DNA of 64,000 nt from Panaeolus papilionaceus. Lineage: Eukaryota; Basidiomycota; Agaricomycetes; Agaricales. The position numbers were made by a program, and so were the translations under genes. Under the pieces are notes generated by a model, which searched no databases, was not told the origin of the DNA, and saw nothing but the letters and a program-made list of their open reading frames with translations. The stretch is taken from the NCBI GenBank assembly GCA_015501605.1, contig JADNRZ010000024.1, positions 62,001-126,000 on the forward strand, written 5' to 3'. Below, piece after piece: positions 1-11,227 of this stretch; within the stretch, counting starts at the first letter, position 1, and every line of letters begins with the position of its first letter.

Positions 1-363
1 GTTAGAGTTAAAAGAAAAATTCGTTTCTGTATCCGCATGACATCGTGCCATTGCTAGAGAGCTAGCTTGGTAGTTACCACAAAACTTGCCATCTGTCAAT
101 AGAAGCGACCCTTGTCAATGGTGGTTTACCCGATGTTGTTTTGTAACTAACGCAGACGTTCTACGGTAAAAGATCAGGATTTCTTCGACTATATCTACAC
201 AAGGGATGAAAACACATTAAAAACTACCAAAGAACGCGAAACAGAATGTATCAAGAAGGAGAAATGCATACAACTACCATGGCATGAAGAACGAGGCATG
301 CCAACTACATCCTAGTGGTTATAAATACGTTTCGATGGATATTTAAGCGCGTTCTTTGAACAG
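1..363 (-). repeat. 3' flank of GTPase copy A (segmental duplication)
   Basis: Read on the minus strand, this stretch follows the stop codon of copy A. It is closely similar to the 3' flank of copy C (14278-14665), including the stretch ending in a run that reads TTTTTCTTTTAACTCT. Copies B and D lack about 200 bases of this block, so A and C share one flank type and B and D another. No gene is seen. The duplication continues off the left edge. Confidence 0.8.
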
Positions 364-1713
364 TCAGTCATCATACCGCCTGGTGGCATCTGCACCCCAG
401 CACTTGAGTGCACGAATGATTCTGACGACCTTGCCCGTCTCTGGGACAGCCTCAGCGGAGATTTCTGGGCGACTTATCATCGAAGGTATAGCATCCTGGT
501 AGCTCGGTACGAGTTCTGGTGTAGTTATAGCATGATTGGTTTTGACCTGGAGCAATGACGATTCAACGCCATCATCATCGGGTCCAAAATTGTCATGCAG
601 CTCCTTGGTGAATTTTGTTAGCAGCCGCTCTACCTCCTTGAGTTGATTAGCAAGGGTTGATTTGAGTGTCTCGTTGGATTGTGTGGACGGGCTGTTCAAA
701 TCAGCTTGGAGGTTGTCCCTTTCAATGTTGAGATTTTGAATTCGACTTTGGAGGTTGTCCCATAGATTGGCGCCAAATGAAGAATTTTTGATTGGCTCAT
801 GACGGCTTGCTTCGAGATGAAAAGTGGGTGCGGAAGCTGGCAGGGCGGTATTCAGGATGGACAACGCTGAATCCTGGTTATTGTAAAACTTGACGATCTG
901 CCCGCCCTCATCCATGAAGTCCTGTTAGATAAATTTGAGACAGGAGTTCCCGGAATCGAGATGAATTATACCTTCCAGATAACGTCCCGCAGCTCATTGA
1001 AGTTACTCTCTGCCCTCATCTTGGATGTGTCACTCCAAAGCCTATCCCACATAGTGGTGACGATAGTGATGTTTGCTGCTGAACGCTGTCCTGTCATGGC
1101 CTGAACTGTGCGGAGCACTTGCCTGTGACTACCTGGCATACGAGCACTTTGGATCGGGGTGAGATACAAAATCTGGCCAAGATAACCAGTCCTTTTATCC
1201 GTATGATAAGCTCTTCGTATCTCTTCAAAATTGTACACAAACTTACGGGGAAACTTTCATCCAGTCCCTCAACATAGAAACAATACTAGTTTCCGATATT
1301 TTCGTGTCAGCAAAGCCTGGGACACCAACTAGATATATTGGCTGGGTTGATCCATCATCCGTCACATCTTTGACATTTTCAATTCTATAGGTCCCTATCG
1401 ATTGAGTGAAACCTTCCAATTGATTGCTGGATATCTGGAGTGAGCTGTCTGGCGACAGCGCCTCAATGAACTGCATGTGTTTGAGGTTGTTTGGAGTTGG
1501 GATCATTCTATCACGTACTGTACTCTTTCCCGCTCCTGTAGGCCCCAAAATACTGAGTAATGCCATCAGAACATATACATGCAACCACATAAAAAGCAGA
1601 TGAACCTACAGGACAACGGAACCTCTTGGGAGAGTACCAGGCACAACAGGTGTCACAGAGATTGGGCCGCTGATATTGAGGTACTGGTATTCCTTGGAAG
1701 AATTGTCGGTCAT
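364..1713 (-). CDS. AIG1/IAN-like P-loop GTPase, copy A
   Basis: Predicted cytosolic GTP-binding protein of 379 residues. Five exons on the minus strand: 1713-1610, 1552-1519, 1470-1247, 1191-972, 921-364; all introns are GT-AG and about 50 nt. The P-loop GPTGAGKST is encoded by a 34-nt micro-exon. The G3 motif reads VGVPGF, so the usual aspartate (DxPG) is glycine (codon at 1324-1326). G4 reads TTMWD, as is usual for this fungal family. The tail of about 185 residues is partly coiled and ends in WGADATRRYDD; no membrane segment or signal peptide is seen. Exons 2-4 match copy B almost exactly, while the tail resembles copies C and D. The start was chosen because MTDNSSK is conserved in A-D just after a conserved upstream block. 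Family membership comes from the motifs; the cellular role is unknown. Confidence 0.85.
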
Positions 1714-1907
1714 ATTGGAGCGAGAGATACCAGTGTGGTGATGTGAGGTAAAAGGTTGGTCAGGTTGAGAATACGTGAAGGAAATGACGATAAAGACTAG
1801 CTGTGAGTCATTGACGTTACTACGAATCGAACAGATAATAATATCTCGCCTCGTGCATGACACGTGCAGAGTCAGGTGCAATTTCCCCTGAATGATCAAC
1901 TCCGTGG
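1714..1907 (-). promoter_or_regulatory. 5' region of copy A, inverted match to 5' region of copy B
   Basis: This block mirrors about 4598-4794 upstream of copy B and ends the A/B inverted repeat at about 1907. It contains the CACGTG box and a CT-rich stretch before the start codon. Divergent homologues lie upstream of copies C and D. Confidence 0.6.
1861..1866 (-). promoter_or_regulatory. conserved CACGTG box upstream of copy A
   Basis: A palindromic CACGTG hexamer (E-box/bHLH-type site) lies about 150 bases upstream of the start codon. It sits inside the block GCACGTGTCAT that is retained upstream of copies A, B, C and D. Use as a promoter element is inferred from position and conservation only. 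Confidence 0.4.
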
Positions 1908-2083
1908 AGCTCCCTGGATTCTCAGATTTCACCTACAGAGGTGCCCACGGCAGGATTGGCAATCATATCGTATTCCTCTTCATCGCAAACTTGGAGATCT
2001 TACTTCTTTGTGTTCTTCCATTAGTAACGCCATTCGCTCCAATCAGCTCGCTTTATGACTCGACTTTGTACACACTACCACCC
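1908..2083. other. spacer between inverted GTPase copies, no gene
   Basis: Unique stretch between the end of the A/B inverted repeat and the start of the segment duplicated at 11228. Short frames here have no recognisable domain. Nothing else is seen. Confidence 0.5.
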
Positions 2084-2685
2084 TCAACGCTCGCATTGAG
2101 ACAAGCGAAAATTCAATCCCCTACATGTCCATATCTTACTGTGATCCATTCTTGACACCTGTTCCCTTATATAATGTCGCTCCTCTGCTTTCTTCTTCTC
2201 GATAATCGTCCTTGCATCCACCATCCCAGTTCTTGAATCCCGCTGTGTTAGTGGTAACTTGACGCTTTCCTTTAACCCATTCTCCGTGCTGATTTCTGAT
2301 CAATCCACGTTTTTATTCGCTACTCCAAAGTATACCTATATCCCGCTGCTTCAGATATAAACACATCTACTCTCCGCTTTACTCGCACCTCGTACCCACC
2401 CCGTCACATCTCTCCTTGCGCTTACGGCAATCACCCAAACAAGTCGTCCATGTGCGTTATCACTGCCTCTCGTTCAGCCTCCCCTCATGTTCATTTTCCG
2501 TGAAATATCCTGTAACGACCCCGCTCTTTTCCGTATGATTCGAATGTCTTGTCAACCCACACACGGTCAGTATGCATTGCCGTCGGCTCATTAGAACTGG
2601 GATGATGCTTCGACCCATATATGATCACCGTTGACCAAGATATAGGAAACAATACTGTGATTTCTGTATGTCCACATTCGTGAGC
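2084..2685 (+). repeat. segmental duplicate of 11236-11830
   Basis: Starting at CCTCAACGCTCGCATTGAG, this block aligns almost base for base with 11236-11830. The open frames differ between the two copies through small indels, which argues against a conserved protein. It is part of the B/C duplication unit. Confidence 0.8.
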
Positions 2686-3696
2686 AACGTCAACCCTCAC
2701 TTCTATAGGTTTTTCTTGCGTGTTTCTTCTCTGTTCGCTCAAACGCGAGAGTTAAATTCTAGCTAGCTTCCACAGATCCTATTCATTTTCTGTATCTTCG
2801 CTCATTACTCATGTCGCACCTATCCCCACTTCAGGTCATCACCCACGCTGCTAACGGAAACACATCCTTTCCCATAGTCATCCACAATCCTCACCCACAA
2901 CAGCTTCAGCATCCCAACGCGTCGCCATCTGGACAAGTTCCATTGCTGATCTGACCACCATACAGCTTCCGTCGACTCGATATGCCCTTCACTTGGAGTC
3001 TATGCTGTCTCGCGATAAGTGGAAGAGAGCGCATGAAGAGTGAGTGAGTGTGAGAGGAAAGGAGCGTGCGTGAGAGGAGTGTGAGGCGAGATTCGAGAGT
3101 AGGTATTTTATATACTTAGGATCTAGTAATTGTGGGCAAAAATTGAATGAAATTTTTGGACGCCTTTGTCTCTCTTGCCCGAATCGCCTCGAGAGAAGCG
3201 GCAACCCCCAAGCGGGGAAGCCCGAAACCCAAGGAGACCCGAGCTCAAGCGGGACACGAGCGTAGGATGTACATCAGAAAGCGAGTAATCTAAAAGAAAG
3301 GGAAAAGGAAGAGAAGAAAAATGTGAAAAACGACAGAAAGAGAAGGGACAGAGGTATGGGTGGGAGAAAACAGAAAGTGAGCTAGAAAAAATTCTCTCGT
3401 AATGAGACGTGTGAAGGTGCGAAGAGCGAGGGATGAGGCTGAGGAGAAGTGGATGAGGGGTTTTTAAGCTAACCAACAGAACAAAGGTGCTACGAGACGT
3501 TTGAAGAGTCCTACTAAAGGCCTTTTGTGTCTACAATGGTCCGTTTGGCGAATCAAAGGCACCTAGGTAGCCCTTTGATCAGAAGGATGCGCGCTATCAG
3601 GGATAACGTTGTTATCCCTTTTGGCGCTGTGGCTGTGGCTCGTGGCATAGACCACTTCTAATAACGCCAACGCCAATGTCCATTCTCTGAATCAGT
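2686..3696. other. 1-kb block present in unit B, absent from unit C
   Basis: The B/C alignment breaks at about 2686 and resumes at about 3697 (TCGAGTCTCC against TCGACTCTCC near 11840). No terminal inverted repeat or target duplication was found at the edges, so insertion in B cannot be told from deletion in C. It contains an imperfect hairpin at 3600-3618 (GGGATAAC, GTT, GTTATCCC). No credible gene. Confidence 0.6.
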
Positions 3697-4637
3697 CGAG
3701 TCTCCAGCTCTCGTGTCTTCATCCATTCTCCAGCCTTAATCCTCCCTTTATACTCGCATATAGGCTGCAGGATTTCACTTTCGTCATCTAGTCTCGACCT
3801 TCAAGAGGATAAACTCAGGAGATCGCGATGAAGGGCGAGCGCTTGGTGGATTCGGAGACGGCTTGTGTTAGGATAGGTGAGCCCATCTTCAATTTAGCGC
3901 ATTGCGCCCTACATCCTCTCATTGGCTCGCTGGATTATTACTGTTGATGTTCTCTTCCTTGTCGGAAATGCGTCATGGATGATTGAAGCTGTCCTTCCAC
4001 CATGGTATCTGGTCTCCCCGAGTCCATTTGCATACAACCACACACGACTTCCCCTGGGTGAAATCATCACTGGAGGCTTAGTGATAAACTGGGTTTAGGA
4101 ACCTGCATTGTTCCTCATCGTATTATATTATCGGACACAGAAGAGAAATAAACAGCATAATTGTTTGTGTGCGTCGCCATAAGCCAAGCCTGGCGTTCTG
4201 TTAAAACAATGAACATGAGTTGATTTGCGGGAAATTTTATGCGCGCAGGAAGGAATGAGGAGAGCCAGATGTGTGTTGAACGTTGAGGATGCTGCTTAGT
4301 AGTGAGGGCTATTATGGTAGTTCTCAGTGGAGGAAAGTAGGGTAGCGCAAGGAGACAAAGGGGCAGAGACGAATGCAATTTCCTTCATGCGTGACTGTTG
4401 CAGGATGTGAAAAGCCAAACTGAACTACGTACTACGGTACTAGTTCGAACGCAACATCCTGGCTGATGTTCCTCTGGCTCTCAGCCTGTGCACCTTCAGC
4501 GCAGTTCCATCTCTCTCTACTCCCTCGACCGACCGCCGCACAACCACATTTTCTTTTCGTCCCCACTACCAACGTCAAGTCAACTAAGACCTGACTCCAC
4601 GGAGTTCATTATTCAAGGGAAATTGCACCTGACTTTG
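3697..4637 (+). repeat. segmental duplicate upstream of copy B (match at 11835-12760 and 26390-26930)
   Basis: Shared 5' flank of the GTPase units. All three copies contain CTTCCCCTGGGTGA, TCACTGG, the run ATTATATTATCGGACA or a close variant, and a CT-rich stretch with CCGCACAACCACAT. Small indels disrupt all frames in different ways. No gene is supported; it probably includes distal promoter sequence. Confidence 0.75.
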
Positions 4638-4643
4638 CACGTG
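4638..4643 (+). promoter_or_regulatory. conserved CACGTG box upstream of copy B
   Basis: CACGTG about 150 bases before the ATG, inside the same conserved block as in copies A, C and D. A bHLH-type site is an inference from the motif. Confidence 0.4.
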
Positions 4644-4794
4644 TCATACACGAGGCGAGATATTATTATCTGTTCGATTCGTAGCGTCAATTACTCACAG
4701 CTAGTCTTTATCGTCATTTCCTTCACATATTGAATATTCTCAACCTGACCAACCTTTTACCTCACATCACCACACTGGTATCTCTCGCTCCAAT

Positions 4795-6153
4795 ATGACC
4801 GACAATTCTTCCAAGGAATACCAGTACCTCAATATCAGCGGCCCAATCTCTGTGACACCTGTTGTGCCTGGTACTCTCCCAAGAGGTTCCGTTGTCCTGT
4901 AGGTTCATCTGCTTTTTATGTGGTTGCATGTATATGTTCTGATGGCATTACTCAGTATTTTGGGGCCTACAGGAGCGGGAAAGAGTACAGTACGTGATAG
5001 AATGATCCCAACTCCAAACAACCTCAAACACATGCAGTTCATTGAGGCGCTGTCACCAGACAGCTCACTCCAGATATCCAGCAATCAATTGGAAGGTTTC
5101 ACTCAATCGATAGGGACCTATAGAATTGAAAATGTCAAAGATGTGACGGATGATGGATCAACCCAGCCAATATATCTAGTTGGTGTCCCAGGCTTTGCTG
5201 ACACGAAAATATCGGAAACTAGTATTGTTTCTATGTTGAGGGACTGGATGAAAGTTTCCCCGTAAGTTTGTGTACAATTTTGAAGAGATACGAAGAGCTT
5301 ATCATACGGATAAAAGGACTGGTTATCTTGGCCAGATTTTGTATCTCACCCCGATCCAAAGTGCTCGTATGCCAGGTAGTCACAGGCAAGTGCTCCGCAC
5401 AGTTCAGGCCATGACAGGACAGCGTTCAGCAGCAAACATCACTATCGTTACCACTATGTGGGACAGGCTTTGGAGTGAAACATCCAAGATGAGGGCAGAG
5501 AGTAACTTCAATGAGCTGCGGGACGTTATCTGGAAGGTATAATTCATCTAGATTCCGGAAATTCCTGTCTCAAATTTATCTAACAGGACTTCATGGATGA
5601 GGGCGGGCAGATCGTCAAATTTTACAATACCCAGGATTCAGTGTTGTCCATTCTGAATACCCTCCTGCCAGCTTTCTCATATCAACAGTTTGTTCTCGAG
5701 GAGGATAGCGATGAAAAACTAAAAGACACTCCATTTGGCAAGGATCTTCAGGAGAACCTCCGAAGCCGAATTCGAAATATCGACATCGAAAGGGCGAACC
5801 TCCAGGATGATTTGAAGAGCCCGTCCACACAATCCAACGAGACACTCAAATCGACCCTTGCTACTCAACTCGAGGAGGTAGAGCGATTACTGACAAAATT
5901 CACCAAGGAGTTGCACGACAATTTTGGACCCGACGATGATGGCGTTGAATCGTCATCAATCCAGGTCAAGATCAATCATGCTATAACCAGCCCAGGGCCA
6001 GGACTCGTACCCAGCCGCCAGGATGTTATACCTTCGATGATAAGTCGCCCCGAAATCTCCGCTGAGGCTGTCCCAGAGACAGGCAAGGTTGTCAGAGTCA
6101 TTCGTGCGCTGAAGTGCTGGGGTGCGGATGCCACCAGGCAGTACGATGACTGA
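4795..6153 (+). CDS. AIG1/IAN-like P-loop GTPase, copy B
   Basis: Predicted cytosolic GTPase-like protein of 382 residues. Exons 4795-4898, 4956-4989, 5038-5261, 5317-5536 and 5587-6153. P-loop GPTGAGKST at residues 38-46, encoded by the 34-nt second exon; TTMWD (G4) at residues 166-170. The G3 position is glycine (VGVPGF, residue 95, codon 5182-5184) where C, D and E have aspartate, so GTP hydrolysis or Mg binding may be altered. Tail residues about 211-260 (containing QQFVLEEDSDEKLKDTPFG) are very different from copies A, C and D, while the sequence on both sides is nearly identical. That looks like a conversion or replacement tract. The frame is intact through all five exons. Confidence 0.87.
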
Positions 6154-9100
6154 CTGTTCCCAATGAACCAAACGCGCTTAAATGTTCATTATCGAAACAT
6201 ATTGATAACCACTAGGATGTAGTAACATCGTAGTTGGCATGCCTCGTTCTTCATATTTCATAGTAGTTGTATACATTTCTCCTTCTTGATACATTCTGTT
6301 TCGCCTTCTTTGATGGTTTTCAATGTGTTTTGGTCACTTGTGTGAATATAGTCGAAGAAATCTTGATTACCTTTGCCTCGGTTGCGTTCATATCATATCA
6401 TTCGTTTTTCGCTAGTATGTGCTCTTGCCTTGGTATCTGTTCATCCCCCATTCTCTCTTCCTCACCACGTTCACACAACGACCACAGAAGCTCGCACATC
6501 GCATCATTGACTGCTCATCACCAAAGGATGGATCGGAGGCGAAGTATAAAGTCAAGGATAACAGCTGGAGAACAATGAATTATGATATGTATTTCTTCGA
6601 TCAATCCATCTCGAATATCCCTTGTGACTACTCTCTACACCATCCTAAATGCACCTGATTAAGACGTTAATATGCGCATGTTGAAAGAAAACAACTTTGC
6701 CTAGACGTTGAAATGTCAAGTGGTCAGTTCCTCATGAACAGAAAGGTTGTAATGTTCGTGATGATGACTCGTGAGGCGATCATAGGGCCAAAGCGAAGTT
6801 TACTGTTGAAACAGGGATACGGCTCTGTAAACATGGTAGAAGGAGGGAAGGCGGACACGTGATGAGAGTGAGAAGAGGCGTACATGTAGAAAAAGGGCAG
6901 CAGAGGCGACAATGCGAGAGGAGCTGGGACTGAAGTGAGATGTGTAGGTCAACGTCGGCGAGAGAGCGTTGTGTAATGAAGCCGTATGAGAGATAAATTC
7001 AACAGAGTTAGTCAAGCCAGAAGCCTTCACCGTGGGCGTGTTGAAGTTCGTGATCTGTAATTCTCGTCGCACTGGTGGCTGATGCAGGTAATGCCGACTG
7101 AATGGGGGCTTGCAGGCGAAGATCACTAAAGATCACAATATAACGTGCTCTGGTTCCCAGCACCGCATATCCGATACCATTCTTGCCCAACATTCTCCAC
7201 TCTTTTCATGGCTCTGAGTATCGGCCGACGATGAGAGAAAAGGCCAAGTCCGGCTCCAGTGTTAACACGAACAAGGGACAAAAAAAGTCGGTTGTATTGG
7301 ATTTCAGGTTTATCTCACTTGACCCCTGCCCCCCTCTGTATCAAAGCTGACCCTAAGCGTCTCTTCACCCTCATCATGAATGTCAAATATGTCCATAGAT
7401 AAAACCATAGTACGTTGTCACGCGATTCCCTCATCTCTATCCGGATCCCGACGCGACAATTTCTAATGACATTTCCTGAGATATCAACGACATCCAGCAC
7501 AGAGAAAGGTCAAAGGAGAAGCAACGTCAGATGGCAAGGTTGGTGGGACGGCATGGGAGATGGTCATCACTAAGACCTGGGTTGAAGTAGGGGTCAAGAT
7601 AGTGGAAGTCGGTGGCCTCCTCCCCTTGCCCACATTCCCTCCCTACTCTCTACACAGCCTGAGCCATAAGGAGAACAACGTGACCAAAGTGACACTGTGA
7701 CGAAATGAGGTGCCAGTGTTGGATTGTCGCGTGGAGGTGATGAGTCGGTGAGCGCATGAGAGGAAAGAAGTGGTAGGGTGAACTGAATAAAAAGGTGGTT
7801 GAAGACGTGGTAAAGGTTAAGATGGGGATAAGCTTGCAGCGTGTGTTCATGAGGAGAGAAAGAGGGTGGAGTGTGGTAGGTGTCGCTCATCATGCCATTG
7901 TCGTAAGGAGGGAGGAGGGGGAAATCAAGATGAGGTTTGATGACGTGTCAGTCCTTCCCTCACTGCCAGTGCTGATGAAGCCCGCAATTACAGCCTGTTG
8001 TCGCGCTGGAGGGCATTTCTGGTACCCTCACAGGTTTGAAGGGGTTATTGTCAGGCAAGTAAGGACACGCGCAGAGGGAATGTCGTTGATGAGGCTGCGA
8101 CACGTGGGCACTCCACCGTGATAGCAAGCTGTAGGTCTTCAAAGGGTATGCATAACGGGATGCGGCAGATCATGTTGGAGGTTGGACAGAGTGGAGAATG
8201 AGATTCATCAAGTACACGACCCGCTCAGTGAAATGAGCGGCGATGAGGGGAGGGGAGGGGAGGGGTCATGGCATGGTTTGATGACGTGTCAATGGATGCA
8301 TTGCTGTGAGAGGTGCAACTGTGCGCAGAGTAAGAAGTAAGGAGAATATTGGTGACGACTTTGAGGTTGGAATTGAGCTTTAGGTGAGCTTGATGGTGTA
8401 CGGAGTGCACGTCTGGTACCCATTGTCTAGCAATTTCTTAAGAGGTGAGCCTACGCTGCTAAGTAGATTTCCAGGACACTGACTTTTACCTTTGACAACG
8501 ACGTCTACTCGCCCGACCTTCTCTACTCGCTCTCTGATGTTGCCGACCTAGACAAAACCCTCACCTCCCGCTGTACAAAATAAGACCTTGCAGGGGAGCG
8601 ACGTTAAGGTGCCTTCACGTCGTATTTCTGGTTTAGCAAGTAACCTGCGTGATTTCACCACATGGTCAGCATTCTCAATTGATAAGAAATTAGATGACCA
8701 GACCTCAACCCGACTTCGTCTCATGGTTGCAAGCAGTCTAGTTACTAGCGGAGATCTAGGTTACGCTTTGCAATTAGTTAACAAACTAGGACGGGTTATG
8801 AGAAGTGTACTCACTTCGCGATTTTTATCTCTGCTTCTGAACAAACATCCAACGCGCAGTATCCTCTCTTACGCCTCCTCTTCCTATTTGACATTCATTC
8901 AGTTCCAAATCCGCAACTCGGCCACATCCTCCTGTCGTTCCTTCATACCAACAACAGAATATGTGCCCGACGTCTGCTCCACAGCCAGATGAAACAATGG
9001 CGCTCAGTAACCTGATGAGCTCTAGCACAATGGACGATAAAGAGAAGGGGTCGACAGGGCTTCCGACACGTATGGCCGGGTTACAAAGCAGAATCTGGGT

Positions 9101-9579
9101 GCGATGGACTTAATGCAGTTCATAGAACGGTAAATAGATTGATAGTGTTTTTCTACAACAATACACTGTGACGCTGACGATTAGTCAGAAGTAGCAAAGA
9201 GCATGATGTTTTACTCACATATATAATGATAGTCGTTTGAAGGAAATGGCGTACCCATAGCCTAGCCAAGGGCCCATTTCCCTAAGCACGACGCGACACG
9301 TTGGGAATAACCTAACCATGACCACCAGATTTTTTATTTCAAGTCATTAAGTAGCTTCTACCGATGTTGTGCACTATGAAAAGTGTGAAGGGAAGGTCGG
9401 AAATCAGGAAAGAGATGTTCTGCTCAGGTGCAGGACCATGATGATGGTGGATTGGGTTCAAGCCCGGTTTGATGGACGACTTATGTAAATTGATCATCAA
9501 TCTTTATTGATGTTCAATTCAAACACCGCCCAGCATCGCATCACCTGTTAGTTGGCATTCGAAAGTGACGATGACAATA
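6154..9579 (+). repeat. 3' duplicated flank of copy B, no supported gene
   Basis: Aligns with 14278-19676 (minus the element at 15845) and with 28890-31790 (minus a solo LTR and a 1.47-kb deletion). Several frames of 100-130 codons exist, for example 7795-8121 and 8588-8992. They are broken by indels in the paralogous copies, so they are not accepted as genes. The block from about 7010 to 7120 is well conserved in all three copies and could hold an RNA or regulatory element, but nothing specific is seen. Confidence 0.7.
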
Positions 9580-10051
9580 CAGTCGTCTCTGAAATAACCG
9601 ATAGCGGTCGGTGGATACCTCGAGCTATCGGTTATGGGAGAGTATCGGGTACCTCAGAGCATAAAAATAAAATATAGACAAAATTCAATATTTTTCAGGG
9701 TAGCAGGACCCTGATTGTGACCTATCGTGACTAAAAGTCACCGCATAGCGGTCTCGATTGACGCAAATTCACCTGATTTCACCTCCATTTCTGTCTTGGT
9801 GTCGACGTAAGGCCGAATATGCTCAAAACCCGACCAAATCTATCAAATAGGGTGAAATTTTTTCGAAAATTGGACCCTGAAGGGTCGAAAACCTATCGCT
9901 TTTTCTAGTTTTGAACTATCGGCTATCGCATAGAGGAGAGTTATCGATTATGGAGCCAATTTCCCCTCCTACCGAATTGGTGGACGCAAAAATCTATCGG
10001 TTAGAGCAGAGTATCGGTTATCACAGGTATCGGTTATGTCAGAGACGACTG
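9580..10051. mobile_element. miniature TA-flanked DNA transposon (Tc1/mariner-like)
   Basis: 472 bp with terminal inverted repeats of about 24 bp (CAGTCGTCTCTGA, then C or A, then ATAACCGATA) with one mismatch. A TA dinucleotide lies on each side. Unit D has the empty site (GACAATATACGAATT, near 31780-31795). CAGTCG ends and a TA target duplication fit the Tc1/mariner group, perhaps pogo/Fot1-like. The interior repeats TATCGGTTAT or close variants at both ends (about 9631, 10000, 10015, 10028), probably transposase-binding subterminal repeats. No transposase is encoded. Confidence 0.85.
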
Positions 10052-11227
10052 TACACGAATTTATGATTGTCTAATATTGCTTCTAGGAAGGGTGTTCTAA
10101 ATATGAAGTCGAAAACAAGAGCCTCCCATGTCAATTTAAGATACGCCTAAAGTGATCTAAAACTTCAAACATAAACACATCCTGACGCTCACTTTGGCCA
10201 GTTTTAACATATAGATAATAGCGGTAGAGTGGGTAGACGATTGTGGTAGTGAGGCGCATTCCGAATGCTATAGAGGCAGCTGGCCACTATCACACCCATA
10301 CATCATCTCATGCCGCCTTTCCACCATCGCCCCTGTTATTCCTTTCTCCATGCCACCAATATATTCGCCTTTGTCAATAACATCCCATTCGATGCCGATC
10401 TACTCCCACTATGCTCACTCCCTCCGAGTGTAATTCGTGTACTCGCCCTTCCTCGTTGAATTCTAGATCACCTATGCTCCCATCTTCGCTTCTATATCCA
10501 CATGTACCTCCTCCGCCTGTTCTTGTACCTCATTCGAATCTGGGCGTGGTAGCAGAGAACCATATAAGCTGCACCGTGTGTGAAAGATGTAGCTTGCACG
10601 GTTGAGATCGGTCATGTTGCTTGTTATCATCTCAGCCTGTAGTGATCTCTGCTGCGGTTGGGAGCTCCACCTCACCCTTCTCCTTTTATCATCGCTCTCA
10701 ACCATCACCCCTATGTCCCACTCCATTCATATCCACTCAACCACAACGATTGCACCAACCCACGTCCACCTTCATTCTTGACGTTGTACCTAATTGTATC
10801 AGATAATGACTGCGACCAACCCGTCTCCGCGTTACATCGTTACCCCTTTAGCGACATTTCCGGTCACCCAACCTCTTCCTATATTAACTAGGCCACCTTT
10901 CCCCATACATCTTACGAATAGTGCGAACACTGCGTCAAGTCACGTTTTACTACGAAGCTACAACCACTCGTCCGTTCACTCTGGGCTTCCACTGAGCAAA
11001 TTTGTGGCTGCGTAGTTGAGTCGAGATTCAATTTTCGAAAAGAGATGAAAGGACGACATGAGAACCACACATATTATGTGTAAATGTTACCAGATGAAAT
11101 CATAAATACGACGGGGAGAAAGATACGAGCGAAATCGAGGAATGATAACTTGCAACGATGAGGTGATGTGATCAGCATTTGATGGTGGATAGAATGACAC
11201 GGGGAGGGGCAAGAGTCCCACAGTCCA
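10052..11227. other. non-genic stretch; first about 110 bp duplicated at 31793-31907
   Basis: The first part (GTCTAATATTGCTTCTAGGA onward) matches the end of unit D. The rest is unique in this window and CT-rich. Frames up to 84 codons have no recognisable domain and no clear exon structure. No gene is supported. Confidence 0.5.

Noticed and set aside
3600..3618. GGGATAAC/GTTATCCC hairpin as a homing-endonuclease or operator site
   Set aside because: The resemblance to a meganuclease site is partial and no endonuclease gene is nearby; left as a small hairpin only.
7795..8121. 108-codon frame conserved in part at 18067-18390
   Set aside because: The two frames differ by several non-triplet indels and the opposite strand is equally open; this fits duplicated non-coding DNA.
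8588..8992. 134-codon frame in the 3' flank of copy B
   Set aside because: The homologous sequence in unit C (about 18850-19250) has indels that destroy the frame, unit D lacks most of it, and no domain is seen.
9461..9475. GGTTCAAGCCC resembling a SINE or tRNA B box (also at 19669)
   Set aside because: No A box at the right distance and no poly-A or simple tail; it is part of the duplicated flank.
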